33,967 nt of DNA, taken from NCBI GenBank assembly GCA_036732565.1, contig DAINCF010000008.1, forward strand, positions 1 through 33,967, read 5' to 3'. Each line of letters begins with the position of its first letter. Position 1 is the stretch's first letter. The notes below the pieces were generated by a model, which saw only the letters and a program-made list of their open reading frames with translations, did no database searches and was not told the origin of the DNA. Made by a program: the position numbers and the translations under genes. Shown here in pieces: positions 15,200-23,744 of the stretch. This stretch comes from JAIVJN01 sp036732565. GTDB taxonomy: Bacteria; Acidobacteriota; Vicinamibacteria; Vicinamibacterales; UBA2999.

Positions 15200-17893
15200 A
15201 TGTCCCGTTCCCAAGCCTTGATCGCCGGCGTCGTAGCCGTAACGATCGCGCTGTTCGCCGCGCTGGCGTTCGAGCGTGTCTATCAAGTGTCGTTCCGCCT
15301 CCGGCCGCCAGACCCTCTGAGTGTAGCGGCGGACGGGGCGGTTGACACGGTCAAGGAACCCCTTGCGATCCGACTCGTCGACAGCGGCGGCGTCAGCATT
15401 CCCCTCGACACCTGGGGCGCCGACTACAAACACGATCGGCGCGTTTTTCACGGAACGATTCTCGAGGCGCCGCCGTACATCGACGCCGCCGAGTTCGCAC
15501 GCGCCGAACGCGAGTGGCGCATCTACGTCGAACGGATGCTCGAGTACGGCAACAACGCCATCGCCGTTCCGCTGCTCCTCGAGCTGATCGACTTCGATCG
15601 CGTCGGAGGAACCGACGGAGCGCTTACGGTGTACCCCGCCGAGAGTGAATTTCGCGCGCGCCACGCGGCGATTCGCCGCCACTTCGGCCCACTCTTCGAA
15701 TGGACCGCCCGGCGCGGCATGCAGGTATTCCTCGATGCGGACATGCTGTCGCTGACGCCGCCGCTCGCCGAATATCTGCGCGCCAGAGCTCCTGGCGGCG
15801 GACCGGTCGGTATCGATGCGTCCGATGCGGCGGTGTGGGACGTCTATCGAGCGGGGCTCGAAGAACTGTTCGACACGATGCCGTCGATCACCGGCCTCAT
15901 CATTCGAGTCGGTGAAGGTGGGGATCTCTACAACACGACTGGTTGGCCGTACCGAAGCGAACCGGCCGCGCGGAGCAAGGAGGCCGTTGGAGCGATGCTT
16001 CGAGGTCTCCTGCCGGCTTTTGAATCGACGGGCCGACTGCTCGTACTGCGAAGCTGGACGGTGGGTGTCGGGCCACTCGGTCGTCTTCATGTCGACCCGC
16101 GCGTGTACGACTCGGTGCTCGGCGACATCGAGTCTCCGGCGCTCGTCGTGTCGACCAAATTCACCGCCGGCGACTTCTTCAGCTACCTGCCGCTGAACCC
16201 GACGCTGGCGGCCGGCCGGCATCGCCGTCTGATCGAGTTCCAGGCCCGTCCCGAGTTCGAGGGTTTCGCCGCGTTCCCCGATTTCCTAGGCGAGACGCAC
16301 GCACGCGCGCTGCGCGTGTTGCGCGCCCACAATCCGCGCATCTCCGGGACATTCGTGCTGACCCAGTTCGGGGGTCCGCTTCGTGCCGGGCCGCGCTCGC
16401 TGTATCCGCTGCACGGCTTCTGGCTGTGGTCGGACGCCAATGTGTTCGTCGCCTCGCGTCTCGCAGCCGACCCGGGGGCCGACGTGACAGAAGTGACGCG
16501 CCAATGGGCCGCGCGTACCTTCGGTGACGACACGCGGATCGTCGACGCGGTCGTGGGGACGTTGACCGAGACGCGGGCCGCGGTTCTGCAGGGTTTCTAC
16601 ATCCGCCCGTTTGCCGAGCGCGAGGTGCGCGTACCCGGTATGGAGCTGCCGCCGCTCATGTGGATTTTCGAGTGGGACATGGTTGGCGGCTGGCACAGCC
16701 TCCTCAGCATCGTCTACCGCGGATGCCGCGACAACCTTGACGTCGCGATTGAGGAAGGGTATGCGGCGGCGGCCACCGTGCGGCGCGCGCGCCAGAATCT
16801 TCAGGCAGTATTCGCCGCCACGTCGCCGGTGGGCTGTGCGGCGTGCGACGGCGCGCTCCGCTCGTTGGAATATCAGGAGACGCTGTTCGACGTGCTCGCG
16901 GCATGGCGTCAAGCGTTTCTGAGCTATTACCACTGGCTCGACACCGGCTCCTTGCGAGCGTGGCACGCATGGCGCGAAGGCCGCGCGCGGTTCGAAGGGG
17001 CGGCCCAGCAGCATGCCACGCGCTTCGGAAACGACCTGGACTTTCCTGCTTTCGATCTCAGTTCTGCAAGGCGCGCCGTCGCTGTGGCCGAGCGCGCCGC
17101 TGCTGTCAGGATCGCGGCTGCGGCGCTGTTCGCTGCGGTGATCCTGGGCGCGGCCCTCCGACCTGCCATGGGCCGATTGATGTGGACGACGGCGACCGCT
17201 CCATGGCGCCTGGCGCGTGTGTCTGTCGATCTGCGCGACGCTCTTGCAGTGACCGCCATCGCGCTGACGGTCGTGGGCTTCATCGCGGCAACGCTGACCG
17301 GATTTACCGCGCCGGTGATGGCGGCGGCTTCAGCGATCCTTCTCGGCATTGTCGCGCTCGTCTTCGAAGGTGCAGCGACAGGTCTGGCAGCACCTCGTCG
17401 CCGCGGCCGCCTCGTCGTCTCCGCGTTCGGGTCGATCATGCCTGGTGCCCTCATCCTACTGGCAGCCATCGCATATCTGGGGCCATTGGGAGTCTGGTAT
17501 TCGTTCTGGATCCTGCCGGCGTTTCGCATCGGTCTGATCGGCGTTGTTGGCGCAACGGCAATCTGGACGATGTTCGTCCTGCTCTCGGTCCGCGCCGGCG
17601 ACGGCTGGCGCGGACGGATGGCCGGGACGCTGGCCGCGGCTGGCACCGGCGTCGTGGCGGTATCCATTCTGCTGCCGGACTGGGCCGTGGCGCTACGCGC
17701 GCTCGACCGTACGCTGAACTTCGCACCGGCGACTGAGACGATGCTCTTCGGGCTTCGCACTTATCTTGGCGTGAGCCTCAACGTCGGTGGGCCGCTATCG
17801 GTCATCGGCGTGGCGCTGCTCGTGGCAGGCGTGTTTCTGTCGCTCAGCCGGCCGCGATCGGCCGCTCGTCGGTCCGCCTTCGTGTCGACGTAA
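15200..17893 (+). CDS. GH67-like glycosidase domain fused to a C-terminal polytopic membrane domain
   Basis: 897 residues. An N-terminal signal-anchor is at about 5-24. Residues about 60-450 resemble the (beta/alpha)8 barrel of GH67 alpha-glucuronidases: GLIIRVGEGG (catalytic-acid-like Glu239), VVSTKFTAGDFF (Asp325) and LIEFQARPEFEGF (Glu346) mirror the spacing and context of the GH67 acid and base pair. A helical region follows to about 620. From about 632 to 882 there are seven or so hydrophobic segments, ending in an Arg-rich tail. GH67 enzymes are normally soluble, around 650-700 residues, and lack a membrane domain. The role is probably on an exopolysaccharide or glycolipid at the membrane. 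The GH67 assignment rests on motif reading alone. Confidence 0.7.
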   Translation: MSRSQALIAGVVAVTIALFAALAFERVYQVSFRLRPPDPLSVAADGAVDTVKEPLAIRLVDSGGVSIPLDTWGADYKHDRRVFHGTILEAPPYIDAAEFARAEREWRIYVERMLEYGNNAIAVPLLLELIDFDRVGGTDGALTVYPAESEFRARHAAIRRHFGPLFEWTARRGMQVFLDADMLSLTPPLAEYLRARAPGGGPVGIDASDAAVWDVYRAGLEELFDTMPSITGLIIRVGEGGDLYNTTGWPYRSEPAARSKEAVGAMLRGLLPAFESTGRLLVLRSWTVGVGPLGRLHVDPRVYDSVLGDIESPALVVSTKFTAGDFFSYLPLNPTLAAGRHRRLIEFQARPEFEGFAAFPDFLGETHARALRVLRAHNPRISGTFVLTQFGGPLRAGPRSLYPLHGFWLWSDANVFVASRLAADPGADVTEVTRQWAARTFGDDTRIVDAVVGTLTETRAAVLQGFYIRPFAEREVRVPGMELPPLMWIFEWDMVGGWHSLLSIVYRGCRDNLDVAIEEGYAAAATVRRARQNLQAVFAATSPVGCAACDGALRSLEYQETLFDVLAAWRQAFLSYYHWLDTGSLRAWHAWREGRARFEGAAQQHATRFGNDLDFPAFDLSSARRAVAVAERAAAVRIAAAALFAAVILGAALRPAMGRLMWTTATAPWRLARVSVDLRDALAVTAIALTVVGFIAATLTGFTAPVMAAASAILLGIVALVFEGAATGLAAPRRRGRLVVSAFGSIMPGALILLAAIAYLGPLGVWYSFWILPAFRIGLIGVVGATAIWTMFVLLSVRAGDGWRGRMAGTLAAAGTGVVAVSILLPDWAVALRALDRTLNFAPATETMLFGLRTYLGVSLNVGGPLSVIGVALLVAGVFLSLSRPRSAARRSAFVST

Positions 17894-17973
17894 GCTCCCG
17901 CGAACGCCGGCAAGCGAGGTGACGCCATCATTGGCACGTGCATCCGTAAAACTGCGTACCAAGAATAGGTGGA

Positions 17974-17995
17974 AGTACGTACGAGAAATCGTACT
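17974..17995. promoter_or_regulatory. Inverted repeat upstream of the S8-like gene
   Basis: AGTACG (17974-17979) and CGTACT (17990-17995) form a 6-10-6 inverted repeat in an A/T-richer stretch about 95 nt upstream of the ATG at 18090. A TACCCCT heptamer, fitting the NarL-type TACYYMT pattern, follows directly. It may be an operator. No dedicated regulator is adjacent. Confidence 0.3.
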
Positions 17996-18089
17996 ACCCC
18001 TGATGGTCTCCGTCGGTCGGGCATGGCAGAGTGGCTCCGCCTTGTAAAGGGAAGGCTCACTCATGTCCGACCGAGGAGGTAACCCAGTG

Positions 18090-19823
18090 ATGTTGTCACA
18101 TGCGCGTCGTCTTGGTCTTGGTCTTGCGGCGGTAGCGGCATTGCTGGCACCGCTCGCCCCTCGCACCCACGCAGACTCGACGCCAGGAGCGTCGACCTAC
18201 ACCGTGCTCCTCGCCGATCATGGCAGCCGCCAGGCAGCGCTAGAGGCAATTGCCGCAGCGGGCGGCACGGTCAGCCGCGAGGTGCCGGCGATCGGTGGGC
18301 TGGTCGTCACGTCTTCGAACAGCGGCTTTACGAGGGCCTTGTCCGGGAACAGCGCGGTGCTCGGCGCCGTGTCGAACAGGCCCATAGGCCGCACACGCGT
18401 CGACATGACGATGGAGCGCGCCGGTCGAGACGTCATGCGACCGATTGTCCCGTTGCCAAGCACGGCGTTCATGGGCAAGCCCGATCAGGGCTCCAGCATG
18501 GATCCGTTCGATGCGCAGCAATGGGGACTGGCGATGGTGAACGCCGAGCAGGCGAGGGGTGTGGATGCTGGGCGGCCCGAAGTGCTCGTCGGGATCCTCT
18601 CCACGGGTATCGACGCCTCGCACCCTGACCTGGCTGCCAATTTCGATTGGGTGCGGTCCCGCAATTTCACGACAGACATTCCGACCGATGAGAACGGCGC
18701 CGTCGTCGACGGTCCGTGCGAGGTTGCCTCATGTCGCGACCCGATCGGTCGAGACGACAATGGCAATGGGACGTTCCTTGCCGGCATCGTCGGCGCCGCA
18801 GCCAATGGCATTGGGGTGTCAGGCGTCGCGCCCAGTGTGAGGCTGGTGGACATTCACGTTGGGCAGGACTCGGGCTTCTTCTTCCTGCAGCCGTTCGTCG
18901 ACGGCCTCACCCATGCCGCCGACCATGGCGTCGACGTGGTGGTGCTCGGATTCTTCGTCGACCCATGGTTGTTCAACTGCGCGGACAACCCCGCTGATAG
19001 CCCGGCATCGCAGGCCGAACAGCGGTTGATCGTACGCGCCGTGACCAGTGCCCTCAACTATGCCCATGAGAAGGGTGTGACGCTCGTCGGTGCGATCGGC
19101 AACCAACATATGGATCTCGGAGCGCCGCAACCGGACGACCTGAGCCCGAACTTCCCGTCAGGAGCGGCCTACACGCGCAACGTCGCGAATGCGAGCTGCT
19201 TGCAGCTTCCGATCGAAGGGCCGCACGTCATCGGGGTGTCGTCGCTCGGCCCGTCGCTGCGGAAGGCTGACTATTCGAGTTACGGCACCGAACGGGTCTC
19301 GGTCGCTGGCCCGGGCGGATTTTTTCGAGATTTCTTTGGCACGCCCGGGTTTCGAACGAATGACAATCTCATCCTTTCGACCTACCCGCAATGGGTGCTC
19401 GCCGAGCAGGGCCTGGTCGATGCCGACGGCAACGTCGCTCCGTCTGGCATCGGGTTGGTCGAGAAGGCGTGTGACGGGAGCCGGTGCGGCTTCTATTTCA
19501 GGCAACAGGGCACGAGCATGGCCGCCGCGCACGCCACCGGCGTTGCCGCACTCATCGTCAGCCGGTACGGGAAGAAGGACAAGCAAGGAGGATTCGGTCT
19601 CGCGCCAGACAGCGTTGCGAGCGTGCTGCTCGGGACCGCCGCGCCGCAGCCGTGCCCGGACCCGCCGACGGTCACCTACGCCAACGAAGGTCGCGACGCC
19701 ACGTACGATGCGACATGCGTCGGCGACGCCAACTTCAACGGCTTCTACGGCCACGGCATCGTCGATGCGTTTCAAGCCGTCAAGCACGGAGCCAAATTCG
19801 TCAAGGGTAACGGTCCCTCATAG
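18090..19823 (+). CDS. Subtilisin-fold (S8) protein lacking catalytic Asp and His: probable pseudopeptidase
   Basis: 577 residues from the ATG at 18090, 9 nt after GAGGAGGT; the ATG at 18063 lies upstream of that site. There is a signal peptide at 1-29, an I9-like prodomain at about 35-95, and then an S8 domain running to the end (FYGHGIVDAFQAV). The fold is intact, but the Asp box reads GILSTGIDASHPDL, with Ser171 where the catalytic Asp belongs. The His box reads GNGTFLAG where GHGTHVAG is expected, so Asn226 replaces the catalytic His and Phe replaces the second His. The Ser box GTSMAAAH (Ser476) and the oxyanion Asn338 (GAIGN) remain. Segments such as VDPWLFNC and EGPHVIGVSSLGPS resemble secreted LanP-like S8 proteins that, as I recall, keep the full triad. 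Binding rather than hydrolysis is likely. Confidence 0.85.
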   Translation: MLSHARRLGLGLAAVAALLAPLAPRTHADSTPGASTYTVLLADHGSRQAALEAIAAAGGTVSREVPAIGGLVVTSSNSGFTRALSGNSAVLGAVSNRPIGRTRVDMTMERAGRDVMRPIVPLPSTAFMGKPDQGSSMDPFDAQQWGLAMVNAEQARGVDAGRPEVLVGILSTGIDASHPDLAANFDWVRSRNFTTDIPTDENGAVVDGPCEVASCRDPIGRDDNGNGTFLAGIVGAAANGIGVSGVAPSVRLVDIHVGQDSGFFFLQPFVDGLTHAADHGVDVVVLGFFVDPWLFNCADNPADSPASQAEQRLIVRAVTSALNYAHEKGVTLVGAIGNQHMDLGAPQPDDLSPNFPSGAAYTRNVANASCLQLPIEGPHVIGVSSLGPSLRKADYSSYGTERVSVAGPGGFFRDFFGTPGFRTNDNLILSTYPQWVLAEQGLVDADGNVAPSGIGLVEKACDGSRCGFYFRQQGTSMAAAHATGVAALIVSRYGKKDKQGGFGLAPDSVASVLLGTAAPQPCPDPPTVTYANEGRDATYDATCVGDANFNGFYGHGIVDAFQAVKHGAKFVKGNGPS

Positions 19824-20160
19824 TCTCGAGGGGACGGCTGCGTGTTGACGCCTTGCCCGCCGTCGAAGCTGTCGGCGGCGACGGTGCCGGTGAACCTGTC
19901 GGCACTGTCGCCCCAGCTTGCACCCCGACCGTCGTCGTCGTCGAGTGCCCGTCGCTGGCGCTGAGCCTCAACGTGGGCGCTCCCGGTCTTGTTGGTAGTG
20001 ATGGTCATCGTACGAGCTGCCCCCGTTCCGGCAAACGCGACGCTCGAGACGATCGACGCAATTGACGAGCGCGGCGTCGACAGCAGGTTTGCATTCCCAT
20101 TTCCGGCGTCTGCTGTCGGCACCGCGCGCTTGAAGGCCACCGCGGCCATCGCACGAAATT
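19824..20160. other. Non-coding stretch after the S8-like gene
   Basis: About 340 bp. A 125-residue minus-strand open frame (19772-20149) covers most of it, but it overlaps the end of the S8 gene and its translation is low-complexity (DDDDGRGASWGDSADR). No ribosome site or family match supports it. No terminator with a T-tract was seen. This may be decayed coding sequence. Confidence 0.4.
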
Positions 20161-20313
20161 TCAGCGTCCATTGAAGCGCTTGCGGACGGGCGGGTGGTCA
20201 TACAGCGCAGACAAGAGCTCGTCTGAAACCTGATTCTTGGCGTCAATCTGTTTGATGATCTGCCTAGCAGGGTAACCTCGGTACCCTACATCCGTAGGTC
20301 GGCCGTTGTACAC
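20161..20313 (-). CDS. Possible small ORF or gene remnant, 50 residues
   Basis: A GTG-started frame with a balanced, protein-like composition. It includes YRGYPARQIIKQIDAKNQV and ELLSALYDHPPVRKRF and ends in a clean TGA. GGAGG lies 3 nt upstream of the GTG, which is rather close. The frame stays open upstream toward the SDR gene, so it could be the C-terminal piece of a lost gene. I do not recognise the family. The predicted helix-rich content and basic C-terminus would fit a small nucleic-acid-binding or fragment protein. Evidence is weak. Confidence 0.3.
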   Translation of the reverse strand: MYNGRPTDVGYRGYPARQIIKQIDAKNQVSDELLSALYDHPPVRKRFNGR

Positions 20314-20358
20314 GAGCCTCCGTCGTCGTTGAGAGCGATCGAGCTGTGAGCCTCTCGC

Positions 20359-21129
20359 TCACTGTGCCGAAAAGCCGCCGTCGATCATCAGCAGAGCGCC
20401 CGTGACGAAAGACGCGGCATCCGAGCAGAGCCAGACGACGGCGTTCGCGACTTCCTCCGGCTTGCCATCGCGGCCGACCGGATGCGCCGCCCTAATCTGT
20501 TCCATGATGTGCGGGTCATCGCCGGCCATGTGTACGAAATCCTCGAGCATGGGCGTGTCGATCGCTCCAGGCCCAACGGCGTTGACGCGGATGCCTCGTT
20601 TCGCATAATCGACAGCCGCGGATCGGGTCAGGCCCGCGACCGCGTGTTTGCTCGCGGTGTACGGCGCGAATCCCGCGGTCGCGCTCACAGCAGCAATCGA
20701 TGACATGTTGACGATGGCACCTCTACCCTGCGTGAGCATTTCGGGTATCTCGTATTTCATGCAGAGGTACACGCCCCTGGCATTGGTGTTCATCACGTTG
20801 TCATAGGTTTCGACGGGCTGGTCGGCGAGTCCATTCGGTGCGAGCGTGATGCCAGCGTTGTTGAACGCGAGGTCGAGACGACCGTATACCGCGACGGTTT
20901 TCTCCACCATCGCCTTCACGTCCGCCTCCTGCCGCACGTCAGTTCTGACGAACATGCCCTCGCCGCCCACCTGCTCGAGGAGACCGACGGTCTCTTCACC
21001 TTCATCGTCTCGCAGGTCGGACACCACCACCTTCGCACCCTCTCTGGCAAACTCGATCGCCGTGGCCCGTCCGATGCCACGGCTGCCGCCAGTCACAATC
21101 GCAATCCTGCCGATCAAGCGTCGTTCCAT
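20359..21129 (-). CDS. SDR family NAD(P)-dependent oxidoreductase
   Basis: 256 residues, classical short-chain dehydrogenase. The cofactor motif TGGSRGIG is at 13-20, NNAG at 90-93, catalytic Ser144 in NMSS, and Tyr157/Lys161 in YTASK. The C-terminal GALLMIDGGFSAQ is typical. Asp38 after the second strand (VVSDLR) suggests NAD preference, though the adjacent Arg leaves that open. It starts 12 nt after the serine hydrolase stop, so the two form an operon. A product such as a hydroxy-acid or alcohol released by the hydrolase could be its substrate (inference). Confidence 0.93.
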   Translation of the reverse strand: MERRLIGRIAIVTGGSRGIGRATAIEFAREGAKVVVSDLRDDEGEETVGLLEQVGGEGMFVRTDVRQEADVKAMVEKTVAVYGRLDLAFNNAGITLAPNGLADQPVETYDNVMNTNARGVYLCMKYEIPEMLTQGRGAIVNMSSIAAVSATAGFAPYTASKHAVAGLTRSAAVDYAKRGIRVNAVGPGAIDTPMLEDFVHMAGDDPHIMEQIRAAHPVGRDGKPEEVANAVVWLCSDAASFVTGALLMIDGGFSAQ

Positions 21130-21141
21130 CGGCGCCTCCGC

Positions 21142-22329
21142 CTAGAGTGCCCGATAGATCGCATCCCGAAGCTCGGTCGGAAACCGGCCGGCCAAACCTT
21201 CGAGCGCGGTGTTCGTCAGCGCAACCACCGTAAATCTGCGCTCGGGATCCACGAACCAGGAGTGTCCGTACACGCCCCCCCACTGCCACGTGCCTCGGGA
21301 CTGAGGAGAGCCTGCGGCAGAAGGATCGGTCAGCACCGAGCCACCGAAGCCGAATCCCCACCCTGGAGCTGGGCCCTGCGCATTGCTGGACAGATTCGCA
21401 TTCTGGTTGTGCATCATCTGCGCCGTGCTCTCCTCCGACAGAATCGGGTTACCGCCGCGCCGGATGGTCTCGCAGAAACGCAGGAGATCGGAGGCGGAGC
21501 CGATCATCCCTCCACCACCAGATGGGAACGAGGTCGGATCGAGCGCGCGCGAGGGAGAGAAGATGATGCCCGCGCCCGTCATGTACGGCACGACCTCGCC
21601 GTCCGACATGCGTTTCGGACGGGGTGTGGCGTCGGCGTACGGGACGGCCAGCCTGTTCACGTCTGCGATAGTGAACGCGGTGTCGGTCATTCCGAGGGGA
21701 CGCGTCACTCGCTCAGCAACGACCTCCGGCAACGACTTGCCAGCTGCCCGCTCCATCACCGCACCGAGCACGTCGATGGCGACCGAATACTGCCACGCCA
21801 CGCCCGGCCGATGCACGAGCGGCGCACTGGCAATGCGCCGGATGTTTTCCTGCAAGGACAATCCAGGCTGATCGTTGCCGTCCGAGACATTCGCGCGGGC
21901 GTATGGTCCATCCGGAGGCTGCTGAAAACGATAGTCGAGGCCGGCGGTATGCGTGAGTAAGTGCCGAATCGTGATGTCTGGCGACTCACCCGACGGCAGC
22001 TTCGGCCGGAACTCGGGGAGCCACCGGTCGACCCGCGACTCGAGCGACAGTTCATCGCGCTCAACGAGCGCCATCGCGGCCGCAGAGACGATGGCCTTTG
22101 TCACCGACGCCAGACGAAACAGCGTCTCGACGCGCATCTCGGTGCCGGACTCGCGATCGGCGAGACCGGCCGCGTGCTGATACACGAGCTCACCGTTCCG
22201 CGCGATCAGCACGACCGTTCCGACAATTCGGTTGTCGCTCAACGCGCGTGTGATCACGGCGTCGATGTCGGTCCGATTGCTGTCGAGCTCAGTCATGAGG
22301 TTCGCTCGGCGACGTCTCCCTTGGCTCAT
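21142..22329 (-). CDS. Serine hydrolase, class C beta-lactamase-like
   Basis: 395 residues. The nucleophile motif SVTK is at 75-78 (FRLASVTKAIVS), the second motif Tyr181-Ser-Val lies in WQYSVAIDVLG, and a third-motif equivalent GHSW precedes FVDPERRF. There is no clear signal peptide, so it is probably cytoplasmic and esterase-like (EstB type) and not a secreted beta-lactamase. GGAAGAGG stands before the ATG at 22329; Met12 is an alternative start. It leads the operon with the SDR gene and is divergent from an AraC regulator, which may control it. Confidence 0.88.
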   Translation of the reverse strand: MSQGRRRRANLMTELDSNRTDIDAVITRALSDNRIVGTVVLIARNGELVYQHAAGLADRESGTEMRVETLFRLASVTKAIVSAAAMALVERDELSLESRVDRWLPEFRPKLPSGESPDITIRHLLTHTAGLDYRFQQPPDGPYARANVSDGNDQPGLSLQENIRRIASAPLVHRPGVAWQYSVAIDVLGAVMERAAGKSLPEVVAERVTRPLGMTDTAFTIADVNRLAVPYADATPRPKRMSDGEVVPYMTGAGIIFSPSRALDPTSFPSGGGGMIGSASDLLRFCETIRRGGNPILSEESTAQMMHNQNANLSSNAQGPAPGWGFGFGGSVLTDPSAAGSPQSRGTWQWGGVYGHSWFVDPERRFTVVALTNTALEGLAGRFPTELRDAIYRAL

Positions 22330-22467
22330 CAGCGCCTCTTCCCGCCGCTCGTGGTGTCAGCTTGGCCGATGCCGTGTTTCCAGGAATTGTAAAAAGCCGT
22401 CATCTACTGGACGACCTCATCCACTCGACTCCGTCTCGGTCGATCGCGCTCGTCGATCGGTATTTCG

Positions 22468-22473
22468 TACAAT
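22468..22473 (+). promoter_or_regulatory. Candidate -10 box of the AraC gene
   Basis: TACAAT, 20 nt upstream of the ATG at 22494 and ahead of the GAGGAA ribosome site. It is close to the sigma-70 TATAAT consensus in an otherwise GC-rich region. No matching -35 is obvious, which suggests activator dependence. Confidence 0.35.
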
Positions 22474-22493
22474 CAGCCCTGAGGAATCGAGCA

Positions 22494-23507
22494 ATGGAAC
22501 CAACGGTGTATCGACCGCACCCGGCGCTCGCGAGATTCGTTGAGTACTTCTGGACGTTTGAGTGGGGTCAGGGCGAGCCGGGCCAGACGTTGAAAATGTT
22601 TGCCACCGGTGTATCGGGCATCCTGTTCCAGCACCATGACGGGCGCCCCGCCTTGGGCTCGACGCCACAGGGGCACCCTGTGAGGAACGGCGGTTGTCCG
22701 ACGTCCTTCGTGTATGGAAAGAGGACCCGGCCGAGTCAAACCTTCGCCAAGGGGCCGTTTGGACTCTCAGGTGTTGTATTCAAGCCGCAAGGACTCAGCA
22801 CGCTCTTGAACAGCCATCCGATGCAATTCAACGATGGCTCCGTCGAACTCAACGAATTCTCAAGAGAGAAGATCAGTGAGCAATTGCTCGATGCACGTAG
22901 CCATCACGAGCGCGTGGCTCGACTCAGTGAGTTCTTGCGCGCACACGTTGACGACGCAGGATCGGAAGATGTTCTCGTCACGGAGAGTCTCCAGCTGATC
23001 CGGAAAGGGATCCGATCAGTCAGGGTTCCGCAACTGCTGAAATGTCTCAACGTATCGGAACGTCAATTCGAACGAAGATTCGTCCGTGCGATCGGTGTCT
23101 CGCCACACCAGTACATCCGGATCGTGCGGTTCCGAGAAGCGTTGCGGCTGATAAAACGCAATCAGTTCGACAGACTGTCCGATGTCGCCTACGATCTTGA
23201 TTACGTCGATCAGTCACACTTCATCAAAGACGTCAGGGCGTTTTCGGGATACACGCCGACGGGCCTCGTTCAAACTGTTAAGGGAGGGATCGACCTTCCG
23301 TGCGCGTTGATCCTGGGGCGAACCCATGTGTCCTCGACCGACAGCAGCGACCTTCTCGGTCGAGCCAGAGGAGACGTCCAGCCAGTACCGTCATCCTCGC
23401 GGATAGCACGTCCCTCGCATGTCGGCGACGTTCCCGTTGTCCCCACAGTCTCGTGCGGCGCCGAATCGACCAGCGATCTCGACGGCGCCGCGGCAACGTT
23501 GAGGTGA
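22494..23507 (+). CDS. AraC family transcriptional regulator (DUF6597-like N-terminus)
   Basis: 337 residues from the ATG at 22494, which has GAGGAA 5 nt upstream; the longer frame from 22362 runs into the promoter. The N-terminus YRPHPALARFVEYFWTFEW is the DUF6597-type sensor. The AraC DNA-binding domain is near residues 160-265: VPQLLKCLNVSERQFERRF, then LSDVAYDLDYVDQSHFIKD and AFSGYTPTGLVQ. Homologues normally stop soon after this. Here about 70 further residues of Ser/Arg/Val-rich, non-conserved-looking sequence follow, so the original stop may have been lost. The gene has visibly lower GC and more A/T third positions than its neighbours, hinting at transfer. Confidence 0.86.
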   Translation: MEPTVYRPHPALARFVEYFWTFEWGQGEPGQTLKMFATGVSGILFQHHDGRPALGSTPQGHPVRNGGCPTSFVYGKRTRPSQTFAKGPFGLSGVVFKPQGLSTLLNSHPMQFNDGSVELNEFSREKISEQLLDARSHHERVARLSEFLRAHVDDAGSEDVLVTESLQLIRKGIRSVRVPQLLKCLNVSERQFERRFVRAIGVSPHQYIRIVRFREALRLIKRNQFDRLSDVAYDLDYVDQSHFIKDVRAFSGYTPTGLVQTVKGGIDLPCALILGRTHVSSTDSSDLLGRARGDVQPVPSSSRIARPSHVGDVPVVPTVSCGAESTSDLDGAAATLR

Positions 23508-23744
23508 TAGCTGGCCGTGTAGCTCGACGTCACTGCAGGCAAGGGTTAGAAGAGTGACCCAGAAGCTTGGAGCTTTCCAGCGCAACGGCATTCAAAACGT
23601 CCTTCAGTCCGGGTTGAAATCGTTCAGTGGAGGTCCGATTCTTTATGACGACTCGTGGACTGGTTCCAATCTTCCGCGTGATCGACTGCACTCGGCGAAG
23701 GCTCGCCATCGTTTCGGCCTCGGAATCCTGTTACATTCGTGGCG

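Noticed and set aside
19772..20149. A 125-residue minus-strand frame after the S8 gene
   Set aside because: It overlaps the S8 C-terminus, is low-complexity and has no ribosome site or family match.
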